64,000 nucleotides of DNA from Planctomycetota bacterium (lineage in GTDB: Bacteria; Planctomycetota; UBA1135; GCA-002686595), in NCBI GenBank assembly GCA_947484275.1, contig CANKOY010000006.1, positions 1 to 64,000 on the forward strand, given 5' to 3'. The position numbers were made by a program, and so were the translations under genes. Positions within the stretch are counted from its first letter, which is position 1. Every line of letters starts with the position of its first letter. Of the stretch, positions 1 through 8,496 are shown piece after piece. The notes below the pieces were generated by a model. The model searched no databases, was not told the DNA's origin, and was given only the letters and a program-made list of their open reading frames with translations.

Positions 1-1076
1 AATTTCACACGCACGAATCGACCGTTGAGGTTTGGCTCAAAACGGATTTCGTTCGTGGACTCCAGGCCCACTAGTGCAATCTCGCCGGTGTTCGGCACTA
101 CCCCAAGCGACATGCAGGCGGTCATCAGGCGCTTGGCGTAGGTCGCGGTCAGGCTCGAGGTGTTGATCACGGCGATGTCGTTGTCCGGCAGATCCCAGCC
201 GGGCGTGCGACCGGACGAGGATGCCTGCCCGCCGCTGACCAGGTTCGTCCAGTCCGCGCCGCGGTCGTCGAGCCACTGCTGGCTCGCGTTCTTGCGCACG
301 ATCAGGGACACAGTGGGCGGCGTCGCAAGCCCTGGACTCAAGGGCGGCACCCAGACATTCCCCGCGCCGTTCGGCGGCGGATTCGCGCCCCCGTGAGGTC
401 CCGAGAGGTTGGAGACGGCGTTGGGCGGAAAACTCCCGGCAACGGAAGGCGTCACTCCGCCGATCACGGTGCTGCCGTTGCCGGAGCGGAACACTGCGGC
501 GTAGACACGATTCCCGTCGGGAGAAACCACCAGGGAGCGCGGGGACTCGCCCACGATCGAGATGCGCGTCGGGGCCTGGGTCAGGTCCGCGAGGTTGAAC
601 ACGAGCACCGTGTTCGACTGGGAGCAGGAAACAAAGGCGCGCGAATTGGCGAAGACCACGTCCGCGGGCATGTCGTCCGTGGCAAGCGTGCGCAGCGTGC
701 GACCGCTCGGAACGTCGACGATCGAGATTGCGTCCGAGAGCTGATTGACCACCCAGATCTCGTCGTTCGTGCGTGCACGAACACTGACCGGGTCCAGGCC
801 CACGGGAATCGATGGCAGGGCGGTGGGCACCGCCGGCCCGAGGTCAAACACCTCCACGCGGGCGTCGGCGGTGTTGACGGCGAACAGCCGCGTGCGGTTG
901 GGCGAAATTTCGAGCGGATGGACATGGGCCGACTCCCAGTTCACGAAGTTCGCAGTGGCCTGAGCCCGAAGCGGCGACGCAAGTGCTGCTACTCCACAGG
1001 TCAGCAGCCCCGCGATGGCCAGCCCACTGAACGCCGTGGGCCGAGCGGCTGATGGGGAGTTCTTCGGCTGGATCAT
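1..1076 (-). CDS. Secreted YVTN-type beta-propeller protein, 3' end outside window
   Basis: An open frame runs from ATG at 1076 leftwards off the window edge (358 codons visible), so its C-terminus is missing. The N-terminus is a signal peptide: a hydrophobic stretch around residues 17-33 (SGLAIAGLLTCGVAALAS) followed by an AQA-type cleavage site. The mature part shows repeated propeller-blade phrases such as NRTRLFAVN, NDEIWVVNQ, SRAFVSCSQ and GNRVYAAVF, with connecting IPVGLDPVSV-like strands. This is the pattern of YVTN/lactonase-like surface beta-propellers, which usually act in binding or as parts of large secreted proteins. No enzyme motif is visible. It is transcribed away from the rest of the window. 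The family call is good; the function is unknown. Confidence 0.75.
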   Translation of the reverse strand, partial: MIQPKNSPSAARPTAFSGLAIAGLLTCGVAALASPLRAQATANFVNWESAHVHPLEISPNRTRLFAVNTADARVEVFDLGPAVPTALPSIPVGLDPVSVRARTNDEIWVVNQLSDAISIVDVPSGRTLRTLATDDMPADVVFANSRAFVSCSQSNTVLVFNLADLTQAPTRISIVGESPRSLVVSPDGNRVYAAVFRSGNGSTVIGGVTPSVAGSFPPNAVSNLSGPHGGANPPPNGAGNVWVPPLSPGLATPPTVSLIVRKNASQQWLDDRGADWTNLVSGGQASSSGRTPGWDLPDNDIAVINTSSLTATYAKRLMTACMSLGVVPNTGEIALVGLESTNEIRFEPNLNGRFVRVK

Positions 1077-1340
1077 CGTGCGGTGGGGGGGGCCGGTGGC
1101 GAACGCGGGGTCGTCGGGGATTCAATTGTAGGGCCGTTGGCCGCGGCCCACAGGCGCACTAGGGACCCTGGGGATTCAGGCAACGGGGCGCAGTAGCGAT
1201 TGGCGAACGTCTCTGGGAGCCCCGCGAAAGACCCTCGAGTCTGGCGCTCGAACGAGCCCCTGGGGCGTCGGGCCCCACCCCGTGGGGCGAACCACCGCAC
1301 ATGGGCGGCTGTGGTCATGTCCGTCCTGGCGGAACCGCCC

Positions 1341-2531
1341 TCAGGGAGCCGTAGCTTGGTCGAAGCCGGCGAAGCTCGGCTCGCGGACCAGAGTCCTGAA
1401 GATGTCCGCGAGGACTTCCTTCTCCAGGGCCAGCAGTTCCAAATCCCGCGGTTCGGACGTGGCGTCTGGCGACAGCGTCAGTCGCGCGTGGATCCCCGAC
1501 TCGCGTTCGTCGAGCTGTCGCGACAGAAGTCTGCGCTCACGCTGGCGCGTCGCCTCAACTTCGGCGGCGGGCTTTCCCGACTTGCCCAGGCTGTCGAGGT
1601 GCTTTGCGACGTCTTTCAGGCGCTTGCGATTGTTCTCAAGCCAGCTCGCAATCGTGATCGGCACCAGTCGAGCGTGAAAAGGCTCCATGACGGAACGGAT
1701 CTTCGTTCGGGCCCCTGCATTCCAGGCAGTGCCCTGGGGCTCTGCCGCGATCGCGACATAGATGCGCTGGCGCAGGCTGAGCTCCCCCTGGCGCGTGACG
1801 GCCCGCGCGAGGTCGGCGCTGACCTCCCGCGCTCCTGGCTTGGACAGAGGAGGTTCAAAGCGGCTCTCAGCCACAGGCTCGTTGACGGCCAGCGTCCGCA
1901 GCACGAGTCGCAGCTTTGCGCCGGAGTCGGTCGAGACCAGCTCCTCCAGGGATCCGTTTTTTTTCGAGAGCGTGACGCGGAAGTGGCCGTCGGTTTCAAG
2001 GCGCAGCAAGTCGCCTTTCTCGCGGGCCTCTGCTTGCTTCTGCTGCAGCGTCCGCAGCCATCCCAGCGGAGAGCGAAAGCCGTCGCCCAGTGGGGCCTCG
2101 ACCGCGAAGTTCACTTTGTGAGCCGTCTTATCGAACGCCCAGTCCATGCTGACCGCGCTGCTGGCTGTCGCGCGCGGCGCGGAGTTGGGGAAGGCGCTGC
2201 GCAGGGCCAGCTCCAGCGGCTCGAGTTGCGCAAACAGGAGCGTGCTGTGGGCGCGACCGTGGTGTTCCTGGCCCGGAGCGTTGCCCGCCGTGGCGATCAC
2301 CCCCTCGACGCACCACGTGGTGACTAGCGTGTGTTCACCGTTGCTGCCCATTCGCTCGACGCGATCGACGCGCACGCGGGCCGGTGCGACGTAGTCGATG
2401 CGGAACTCGGCCCGCCCGGATCCCGCGTCGCCGCTCGACTCAAACGTCGCCGTGAAGCACTTCAGCTGCGCTCCAGAGTCCACCGACTCCGCGAGCCTGT
2501 CTTGCTGGGTGATGGTCGGGATCAGGACCAA
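1341..2531 (-). CDS. Hypothetical exported protein, LolA/DUF2092-like N-terminal half
   Basis: About 396 residues from TTG at 2531. The first half has alternating strands with phrases such as [17 protein letters not shown] and [11 protein letters not shown], which resemble LolA/DUF2092-type outer-membrane lipoprotein-sorting folds. The second half is charged and helical (around residues 290-380) and looks like a coiled coil. The start is uncertain. The frame stays open upstream to an in-frame TAG at 2592-2594, and that extension adds a hydrophobic [13 protein letters not shown] stretch that would complete a signal peptide, but it contains no ATG, GTG or TTG. Either TTG at 2531 is used, giving a poor signal peptide, or a rarer start such as ATT (2591) or ATC (2543) is used. 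I do not recognise a specific function. Confidence 0.6.
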   Translation of the reverse strand: MVLIPTITQQDRLAESVDSGAQLKCFTATFESSGDAGSGRAEFRIDYVAPARVRVDRVERMGSNGEHTLVTTWCVEGVIATAGNAPGQEHHGRAHSTLLFAQLEPLELALRSAFPNSAPRATASSAVSMDWAFDKTAHKVNFAVEAPLGDGFRSPLGWLRTLQQKQAEAREKGDLLRLETDGHFRVTLSKKNGSLEELVSTDSGAKLRLVLRTLAVNEPVAESRFEPPLSKPGAREVSADLARAVTRQGELSLRQRIYVAIAAEPQGTAWNAGARTKIRSVMEPFHARLVPITIASWLENNRKRLKDVAKHLDSLGKSGKPAAEVEATRQRERRLLSRQLDERESGIHARLTLSPDATSEPRDLELLALEKEVLADIFRTLVREPSFAGFDQATAP

Positions 2532-2754
2532 TACCAGGGCGATGTGGAACCTGCTGAAGTCGGAGGGAGTCGCCTGCCCGGAATCTGCAATCTACCGCTC
2601 GGGCCCCGCCCCAGGCCGGTCATTGACGGTCCCGGGAACGCACTGCGGCTCCCGCCCAAGGGGAACACCCGATGGTCGATCCTCGTCCTATCGAGCAATC
2701 GGATCCTGGGGCACAATCAGGGTAATAGCCCCCCTGGGTGAGCTTGGACTCACA

Positions 2755-2775
2755 GGCCGGGAATTGTTCGTCCCC
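2755..2775 (+). promoter_or_regulatory. Putative promoter/operator motif upstream of the P-domain gene
   Basis: GGCCGGGAATT followed a few bases later by CGTCCC lies 37 bp before the start of the P-domain gene. The same 11-mer, followed by TTGTCCC, occurs about 47 bp before the start of the small membrane protein at 7868. Sharing of the motif, orientation and start distance suggests a common promoter or binding site. No factor can be named. Confidence 0.25.
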
Positions 2776-2802
2776 ACTTCCAGCCCAACACACTCACTAA
2801 TC

Positions 2803-4497
2803 ATGTTCATTCGACCCGCGTTCGCCATGGCGCTCGCCGCCTTCGCGATGTCCGCTCCCGTCCTTGCTCAGAGCAAGGAGGCCACCAACGAGTTGATCAA
2901 ACTCGACGCCTACGTGAATCAGATCGCGGCCACCAATCCGACCCTGGCCGCGCAGCTCAAGCTGCGCGCGTCTGAGCTGCGTCAGTCGCTCTTCGGCGGA
3001 CCTGCCGTAGGCACTTCTCCGGCGGGCGGCTCCACCGGGAGCTACAGCGTCATCGCGGCAAATTACTCGATCAACGGCGCTTGCGGAGCGTTCAACTCAG
3101 GCGTCGCGGGCAACACAGTCGGCGCAGCCTCGGTGAACACGCCCATTGCCCTCCCCGACTACGCTGGCGGCGTCCCTGGGGTGGCCTCGGACACGATCAC
3201 CATCGCCGGGCTCGGCTCCCAGCTTTTCGACATCGACCTGAACCTGGCGATCACCCACACCTTCAATGGCGACCTGAACCTCACGCTGACCTCGCCCCTG
3301 GGCACGGTAGGCAATGTGAGCCTGCGACGCGGGGGCCTCAACGACGACGTGTTCAACGGCACGCTGTTCGACGACGAGTCTGCGAATCCGATCGCGACCT
3401 ATGTGTTCACCAACTTGGTCACCGCGACGGACTTGCAGCCCGATTCGAGCATGAACAACAAGTTCCGCGGCGAGGATCCGAACGGGGTCTGGACCCTGAC
3501 GATCACCGACATGGCGGGACTCGACGTCGGCTCGCTGAATTCGTGGTCGCTCTCGGTCACCGATGGTGCGATCGTTTCAATCCCGCCCGTCTACACGACT
3601 CAGTCATTCTCGACCGGAGTCACGTCCATTCCGATTCCCGACTATGTCGGCGGTGTCCCGGGCACGGCGACCTCCCCGCTGGTGGTCAGCGGCGCGGTGC
3701 CCGCCATTGTTGAGGTGCAGGCTTACATCGAGATCCTGCACACCTACAACGCCGACTTGGTTCTGACCCTGCAGTCGCCCCAGGGCACGAGCGAGATCCT
3801 GTCCAACCGCCGCGGCGGTCCCAACGACGACGTTTTCAATGGGACACTGTTCTGGACGGGCTCTCTCAACCCGATCGCGGCCTATCAGTTCACCAACTTC
3901 GTCGTTGCACCCGATCTCAGCCCGGACGGCAGCTTGGGTAACTTCGCCGGTGAGGATCCCAACGGGACCTGGAACCTGATCGTGACGGACAACGCCGGCA
4001 TCGATGTGGGTTTGATCAACATGTTCGAAATCCGGCTCGTGGATTGCGCCGGAGGCGTGGCCTACTGCACGGCCAAGACGAACTCGCTGCTTTGCACGCC
4101 TTCGATCTCGAGCACGGGCGTTTCGTCCGCGACCGCGGGCTCGGGTTTCCAAATCACGGCCATCAACGTCATCAACAACAAACCCGGTCTGTGCATCTAC
4201 ACCAACGGCGGCCGAGCCGCGGTGCCCTTCGCCGGTGGAACGCGCTGCATCAGCTCGCCGATCAAGCGCTCGACCCCGCTGAACTCCGGCGGCAATCCTC
4301 CGCCAAACGATTGCTCGGGCGCCTACTCGTTCGACATGAACCTGTTCGCCGCCGGCGGCATGGGCGGCAGCCCGGCGCCGTTCCTGCTGTTGCAGGGCAC
4401 GGTCGTGGACGCGCAGTTCTGGGGCCGCGACAACGGGTTCGCCTTCCCGAACAACGCAGCCTTGAGCAACGGTTTGGAGTTCACGGTCGGGCCCTGA
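2803..4497 (+). CDS. Secreted protein with two P-domains and a Cys-rich C-terminal domain
   Basis: 564 residues from ATG 2803. This start is chosen because it gives a clean signal peptide ending VLAQ near residue 23; the frame is open further upstream only by chance. After a helical segment come two tandem proprotein-convertase-type P-domains (about residues 105-262 and 266-418). Both carry the hallmark [14 protein letters not shown], [15 protein letters not shown] and GEDPNGxWxLxxxD phrases, so they are an internal duplication. The last ~145 residues form a separate domain with spaced cysteines (YCTAK, LLC, GLCIY, TRC, DCSG) that I associate from memory with secreted planctomycete proteins. 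P-domains are beta-jelly-roll modules that usually accompany proteases or adhesins; no protease domain is present here. Probably a surface or extracellular structural protein. Confidence 0.85.
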   Translation: MFIRPAFAMALAAFAMSAPVLAQSKEATNELIKLDAYVNQIAATNPTLAAQLKLRASELRQSLFGGPAVGTSPAGGSTGSYSVIAANYSINGACGAFNSGVAGNTVGAASVNTPIALPDYAGGVPGVASDTITIAGLGSQLFDIDLNLAITHTFNGDLNLTLTSPLGTVGNVSLRRGGLNDDVFNGTLFDDESANPIATYVFTNLVTATDLQPDSSMNNKFRGEDPNGVWTLTITDMAGLDVGSLNSWSLSVTDGAIVSIPPVYTTQSFSTGVTSIPIPDYVGGVPGTATSPLVVSGAVPAIVEVQAYIEILHTYNADLVLTLQSPQGTSEILSNRRGGPNDDVFNGTLFWTGSLNPIAAYQFTNFVVAPDLSPDGSLGNFAGEDPNGTWNLIVTDNAGIDVGLINMFEIRLVDCAGGVAYCTAKTNSLLCTPSISSTGVSSATAGSGFQITAINVINNKPGLCIYTNGGRAAVPFAGGTRCISSPIKRSTPLNSGGNPPPNDCSGAYSFDMNLFAAGGMGGSPAPFLLLQGTVVDAQFWGRDNGFAFPNNAALSNGLEFTVGP

Positions 4498-4632
4498 GAC
4501 GGACCGGCTTCCTTTGCGGCGCTGCGCCGCGGCGGTGTGAGCCGCTGCGGCGCAATCCGGGCTTCAAGGGAGCACGGTTCATCCATCCGGTCTGAACCGC
4601 GAACCACGGCTGGTCGCGGATCGCTCACAAGC

Positions 4633-4672
4633 AAGTCGGGCGGCCTCGGAGGTATCCGAGGCCGCCCGACTT
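4633..4672. terminator. Strong bidirectional-type terminator hairpin
   Basis: A perfect 18-bp stem (4633-4650 with 4655-4672) has a GGTA loop and is followed on the plus strand by TTTGTTGATT. It sits between the P-domain gene (plus) and the typA operon (minus), which converge here, so it can serve both. Confidence 0.8.
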
Positions 4673-4695
4673 TGTTGATTGCCGCGGCTGTGAAC

Positions 4696-4923
4696 TCAGC
4701 CCTCGCTCCAAAACTGCGTCAGTGCGGCCTCTGCGAGTTCAATCTCCGCGCTCGCGACCGCGAGCCAGACGTAGGAGCCTCAGGTCGGGCCGTCGCATTC
4801 GCGCAGGGGGAGCACGAACGTACGCACGCCCCGGGTTTCCAGGGCGCGTCGATAGGTCTCGACTTCGCCCCGGCCCAATTGCGCAAGGCGTGCGAGTTCG
4901 CCCGGCGCTCCAGGGTCGCTCAC
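4696..4923 (-). CDS. DUF2007-like small protein with in-frame UGA: candidate selenoprotein
   Basis: GTG at 4923 overlaps the typA stop (GTGA). The frame is 75 codons, interrupted only by TGA at 4782-4780 (codon 48), and ends at TGA 4698-4696. The part before the UGA (EVETYRRALETRGVRTFVL) and the part after it (SYVWLAVASAEIELAEAAL) together match the DUF2007 'putative signal transducing protein' pattern: Leu-rich helix, GI/GV-x-x-FV strand, then a V-x-L-x-V strand and an E/L/A helix. Coding character continues past the UGA (22 of 27 third positions are G or C). The UGA lies five residues after Cys43 (C-x4-U). A SECIS-like hairpin follows. Read through, it gives a 75-residue protein with Sec48; terminated, a 47-residue half-domain. 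The alternatives are a nonsense mutation or a sequencing error. The domain call is moderately sure; Sec is inference. Confidence 0.65.
4744..4782 (-). promoter_or_regulatory. Candidate bacterial SECIS element after UGA codon 48
   Basis: On the minus strand, 20 nt after the UGA (4782-4780), the stem GCUCGC/GCGAGC (4765-4760 with 4755-4750) closes the tetraloop GGUC. A lower stem CUCC/GGAG (4777-4774 with 4747-4744) can also form. A G at the first loop position and this spacing fit the bacterial SECIS rule as I know it (loop roughly 16-37 nt after UGA). The loop also resembles the GGUCU loop of E. coli fdhF. G+C-rich DNA forms hairpins easily, so this supports the Sec reading but does not prove it. 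Confidence 0.55.
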
Positions 4924-6752
4924 GCGAGCGTGGCTTTCTTCTCGGAGCGCACGGCCTTCTTGCGCTCGTTTTCCGACAAGAGCCGCTTGCGCAGGCGCAG
5001 CGACTTGGGCGTCACTTCCAGCAGTTCATCGTCCTCGAGGTACTCGAGCGCTTCCTCCAGAGACATGTTGTGCGGCGGCGGCAGCTTGACGTTGTCGTCC
5101 TTGCCCGCGGAGCGGATGTTCGTGAGCTTCTTCTCACGGCAGACATTGACTTCGAGGTCCGAGTCCTTGCTGTGCTCGCCGACGATCATCCCGGGGTATA
5201 CCGCGGTGCCAGGTGCGACGAAGAATTCGCCGCGATCAAGCAAGCCGAACATGCCGTAGGGCACCGTGTCGCCCGCGCGGTCGGAGATCAAGACGCCGTT
5301 GACGCGGCGCGGGATCGGGCCCATGTCCGCCTGCCACTTCTCAAATACGTGGCTCAGGATCGCCTCGCCCCGTGACAGCGTCATCATCGCCGTGCGCGCG
5401 CCGATCAAGCCGCGCGAGGGCACCAGGAACTCAAGGCGCGTGTGCTCGCCAAAGGGCTCCATGTGGGTCATCTCACCGCGGCGTTTGCCGAGGTATTCGA
5501 TGATCTTGCCGGCGCTCTCGGTCGGAAGTTCGATCGTGGTGCGCTCGATCGGCTCGCAGATCTTGCCCTCGACGCGTTTGATGATCACCTGCGGCTTGCC
5601 GACTGCAAATTCGTAGCCCTCGCGGCGCATGTTCTCCACCAGAACGCCCAGGTGCATCACGCCGCGGCCCTTCACTTCGAACGTGTCGGGGCTGTCGGTC
5701 TCGTGCACTTGCAGGGCGACATCGCGCAGTCCGGCGAGCTGCAGGCGCCCGAGGATCTGGCGGCTGGTGACGAACTGGCCCTCGCGTCCGGCGAAGGGCG
5801 AGTTGTTGACGAAGAACAGCATCGAAATCGTCGGCTCCTCGAGCTTGATCGCAGGCAACGGCTCGACCGCGTCGGGCGGGCAGACCGTGTCGCCGATCAT
5901 GATGTCCTCGAGGCCCCCGACGATGGCGATGTCGCCTGCGAAGACCTTCTCCACTTGGACGCGGTTGAGGCCTTCGATGCGCATGAGCTGCTTGATCGCG
6001 CCCATGATCGGCTTGGTGCGATCAGGATGGCTGACCGCGACGCGCATGCCGCTGACCAGCGTGCCGCGCTGAACGCGCCCGATGGCGATGCGGCCCATGA
6101 AATCGTCGTGGTCCAGAGTCGAGGCTTGGAACTGTAGCGGCGCCGACTCATCGACGTCCGGCGCGGGGACTTCGCGCATGATCATGTCGAACAGCGGCTG
6201 AACGTCCTTGGGCTCGTCCCCGGGATTGAGCACTGCATAGCCGGCGCGACCCGATCCGTAGACCACCGGGAAATCCAACTGAGAGGCGTCGGCGCCAAGC
6301 TCCACGAACAGATCGAAGATCTCGTCGAGCACTTTGTCAGCGCGCTGGTCCGGGCGGTCGATCTTGTTGATCATCACCAAGGCCTTGAGGCCGTGCTCGA
6401 AGGCTTTGCGCAGCACGAATCGCGTCTGCGGCATCGGCCCCTCATGGCTGTCCACGAGCAAAAGCACTGCGTCGGCCATGGTCAGCGTGCGCTCCACCTG
6501 CCCGCCGAAGTCGGCGTGGCCCGGCGTGTCGACGACGTTGATGCGCGTGCCCTCGTACTGGATCGCGGTGTTCTTCGCCAGAATCGTGATGCCGCGTTCG
6601 CGCTCCTGCGCGTCGGAGTCCATCACACAGGTCTCCATTTTCTGGTTGGCGCGAAACGTGCCGGCGAACTTGAACATGGCGTCCACGAGCGTGGTTTTGC
6701 CGTGGTCGACGTGGGCGATGATCGCCACGTTGCGGATAGCGGGATTTTTCAT
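4920..6752 (-). CDS. typA: Ribosome-associated GTPase TypA/BipA
   Basis: 610 residues from ATG 6752, the normal length for TypA/BipA. The N-terminal translational-GTPase domain shows the P-loop AHVDHGKTT near the start, the switch region RGITI, DTPGHADF and the NKID motif. EF-Tu domain-2-like and EF-G-like domains follow, and the C-terminal BipA-specific region holds RGEMTHMEPFG and GLIGARTAMMT. BipA binds the 70S ribosome and aids large-subunit assembly and growth under stress or cold. The start overlaps the stop of the upstream exonuclease gene by ATGA, and the stop overlaps the start of the DUF2007-like gene by GTGA, so the three genes are one translationally coupled operon. Confidence 0.97.
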   Translation of the reverse strand: MKNPAIRNVAIIAHVDHGKTTLVDAMFKFAGTFRANQKMETCVMDSDAQERERGITILAKNTAIQYEGTRINVVDTPGHADFGGQVERTLTMADAVLLLVDSHEGPMPQTRFVLRKAFEHGLKALVMINKIDRPDQRADKVLDEIFDLFVELGADASQLDFPVVYGSGRAGYAVLNPGDEPKDVQPLFDMIMREVPAPDVDESAPLQFQASTLDHDDFMGRIAIGRVQRGTLVSGMRVAVSHPDRTKPIMGAIKQLMRIEGLNRVQVEKVFAGDIAIVGGLEDIMIGDTVCPPDAVEPLPAIKLEEPTISMLFFVNNSPFAGREGQFVTSRQILGRLQLAGLRDVALQVHETDSPDTFEVKGRGVMHLGVLVENMRREGYEFAVGKPQVIIKRVEGKICEPIERTTIELPTESAGKIIEYLGKRRGEMTHMEPFGEHTRLEFLVPSRGLIGARTAMMTLSRGEAILSHVFEKWQADMGPIPRRVNGVLISDRAGDTVPYGMFGLLDRGEFFVAPGTAVYPGMIVGEHSKDSDLEVNVCREKKLTNIRSAGKDDNVKLPPPHNMSLEEALEYLEDDELLEVTPKSLRLRKRLLSENERKKAVRSEKKATLA

Positions 6753-7561
6753 GAACTGAGTCGAACCTTGTGGACCCGATCGAGGCGGTAGGTCTTGATC
6801 ATCCCCGACGAGAGGCACTCGGCCTCGAGATAACTGCGCTCGCCTTGGTCGTACAGCACGCGCGGCAGAACCGACAGCCTGACAGGCGCACGAGCGCCGT
6901 CGCCGTAGGTGAGAATGACCTCTTCGCGTTCGAGGCAGGCGCGCTCGAGCGGGCGATGGCGCTGCTTGATGGCTGCGCGCAATCGTGGACGGCAGTCGGA
7001 AATCGTCGTGGCGGAGCCGGCGGCCTCAACCAATTGGGCCACCGTGGTGGCCGGCGTTGCCATGCGATCGATGCAGGCCTCGAGGATTTTCCAGCACCAG
7101 ACTGCGTCGGCGAGGGCGCGGTGGTGGACGCCTTCCTCCAGTTCTAGGTGCTCGCAAAGCGTCGCCAGCTTGTGATCAGGCGATTCCGGGATCAGACGCC
7201 GCGACAGGCGCAGTGTGTCGATCAGCCACCCCGGCGGCGGCGCGATGCGAGCCCGCGTGCATTCGAAGGCGAGCACGCGCCCGTCGAAGTCGGCGTTGTG
7301 CGCTACGAGGGCGTCCTCGCCGACCCAGGCGCAGAAGCGTTCCATGACGATCGCCGCGGGCTCGGCGTCGCGAATCATCGATTCCGTGATGCCGTGGATT
7401 TCAGTGGTCGCGGGATCAATCGGAACCTCGGGGCGCACCAGGGCCTCGAAACGATCGACGATTTCGCCGCCCACGGCTCGCACGGCGCCGAGCTCTAGGA
7501 GCTGGGGCGAGCCATGCAAAGTGGCGGTTTCGGTGTCGAGAATGACGAGTTGGAGGTCCAT
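6749..7561 (-). CDS. DnaQ-like 3'-5' exonuclease with C-terminal WYL-like domain
   Basis: 270 residues from ATG 7561. The DEDDh exonuclease core is complete: ExoI Asp9/Glu11 (LDTETAT), ExoII HNADFD (Asp91/Asp93), and ExoIII HRALAD (His147, Asp152). This resembles the DNA polymerase III epsilon subunit and related proofreading or RNase T-type enzymes. After about residue 200 comes a segment (EEVILTYGDG, VRLSVLPRVLYDQG, YLEAECLSSG, KTYRLDRV) with the beta pattern of WYL C-terminal domains, which often bind nucleic acid or nucleotide ligands. It is the first gene of the operon with typA (ATGA overlap). Whether it acts on DNA or RNA cannot be read from sequence. Confidence 0.85.
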   Translation of the reverse strand: MDLQLVILDTETATLHGSPQLLELGAVRAVGGEIVDRFEALVRPEVPIDPATTEIHGITESMIRDAEPAAIVMERFCAWVGEDALVAHNADFDGRVLAFECTRARIAPPPGWLIDTLRLSRRLIPESPDHKLATLCEHLELEEGVHHRALADAVWCWKILEACIDRMATPATTVAQLVEAAGSATTISDCRPRLRAAIKQRHRPLERACLEREEVILTYGDGARAPVRLSVLPRVLYDQGERSYLEAECLSSGMIKTYRLDRVHKVRLSS

Positions 7562-7798
7562 AGTGACCCGCGAAAGCCGGTCAAAGGCCTGCTCTCGGCC
7601 GGATTGTGGGCGGAAGAGTGTAATCGCGGGCGACGGGCCCCACAACGGCGCAGAAACAGGGGTGGAACCCAACCTCCCGGCCGACGACGACTCGCCGGGA
7701 ACTGACAGGTCGCGGGCAGGCTCGAATTTGAAGCTCCACCTTTCAATGGCCCCCGAGGGTTGCGGTTGTAACGCCAGGGCGGAAATTCCCATCCAACT

Positions 7799-7830
7799 GG
7801 GACAAAGCCGGCCGGGAATTCGTTGTCCCG
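7799..7830. promoter_or_regulatory. Putative promoter/operator in the 7562-7867 intergenic region
   Basis: The 306-bp gap between the divergent exonuclease gene and the small membrane protein holds a perfect inverted repeat GGGACAA (7799-7805) / TTGTCCC (7823-7829). It overlaps GGCCGGGAATT (7810-7820), the same 11-mer found before the P-domain gene. I see no other structure in the gap. Confidence 0.3.
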
Positions 7831-7867
7831 CAGGCCCTGCACTTCTCGCGACCCCCGAAAGGACACC

Positions 7868-8119
7868 ATGCCCCCCCGCAGCCCATCCCAAGTCGTTCGG
7901 GGCGAATCCCTGCTTGGCCCCTGGTCCATTACTGCTTTTGCCGCACTCCTTGTGGGTGGCGGTCTGTTGCTACTGGTCCCGACCCCCCGGGACCGCGCGC
8001 ACATGCCGGCCGCTCCCATGCTTCAAGGTGGGGGCCCGGCTCCGGGGGAGAGCCCGGATTCGCCTGCCACGGTCCCCGGCGCCGCCCGGACCAGGGCTTC
8101 CGATAAGCTCGGCTACTGA
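7868..8119 (+). CDS. Small single-pass membrane protein, unknown
   Basis: 83 residues from ATG 7868, chosen because a clear Shine-Dalgarno AAAGGA lies just upstream; a longer in-frame version from 7823 lacks one. A single hydrophobic segment (ITAFAALLVGGGLLLLV, about residues 19-35) precedes a Pro/Gly/Ala-rich tail predicted to be disordered. There is no cysteine pair and no enzyme motif. No homologous family is recognised. It stands alone upstream of a MITE-like element. Confidence 0.5.
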   Translation: MPPRSPSQVVRGESLLGPWSITAFAALLVGGGLLLLVPTPRDRAHMPAAPMLQGGGPAPGESPDSPATVPGAARTRASDKLGY

Positions 8120-8334
8120 TGTGAGTTGCGGGGCCGCGGCTTGGGACCCGGAGCAGTCTGGGGCGCCAGCCAATTCGCGCCCGCATCGCTGCGGAGGCCC
8201 CGCGGGGACCCGGTGAACCGGAACGAGCAGTTCGCGAACACGCTTCGCCCTCCTTCGCCCTCCCTCGCAATGGGGCTGCGTTGCTCATCCTCGACGTATC
8301 ACACCGGATGGGCGATCGTCGTGTCGCAGACTAA

Positions 8335-8496
8335 GAGCACGTCCCAATACCTGGCTGGCCGCTTGGGCGATTCCAGGCCGCCAGCCGCGAGGCGCAGCGA
8401 CGACGCGTATTCGCCTGCAATACTCGGAGGAGCTGCAACGTCGCGATGGCGAGTCTGGAATTGGACTAGCGGCCAGCCAGGTATTGGGACGTGCTC
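8335..8496. mobile_element. MITE-like element with 28-bp perfect terminal inverted repeats
   Basis: The terminal repeats 8335-8362 and 8469-8496 are perfect 28-bp inverted copies (GAGCACGTCCCAATACCTGG... inward). The element is flanked on both sides by TAA (8332-8334 and 8497-8499), which looks like a 3-bp target duplication. The 106-bp interior is itself weakly palindromic around a GTATT/AATAC centre near 8408-8424, so the whole unit can fold into one long imperfect hairpin. There is no room for a transposase. A TNA target duplication recalls the IS1031 subgroup of IS5, but the ends match no element I can name. The element fills part of the 431-bp gene-free stretch 8120-8550; the rest of that stretch shows nothing certain. 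A hairpin-forming structural RNA or repeat family is an alternative. Confidence 0.65.

Noticed and set aside
2398-2802. N-terminal extension of the P-domain protein by about 135 residues
   Set aside because: It would bury the obvious signal peptide at 2803 and overlaps the start region of the opposite gene; its codon content looks non-coding.
8120-8334. Additional short gene in the G+C-rich stretch before the MITE-like element
   Set aside because: Possible short frames lack ribosome sites, domains and consistent codon bias.
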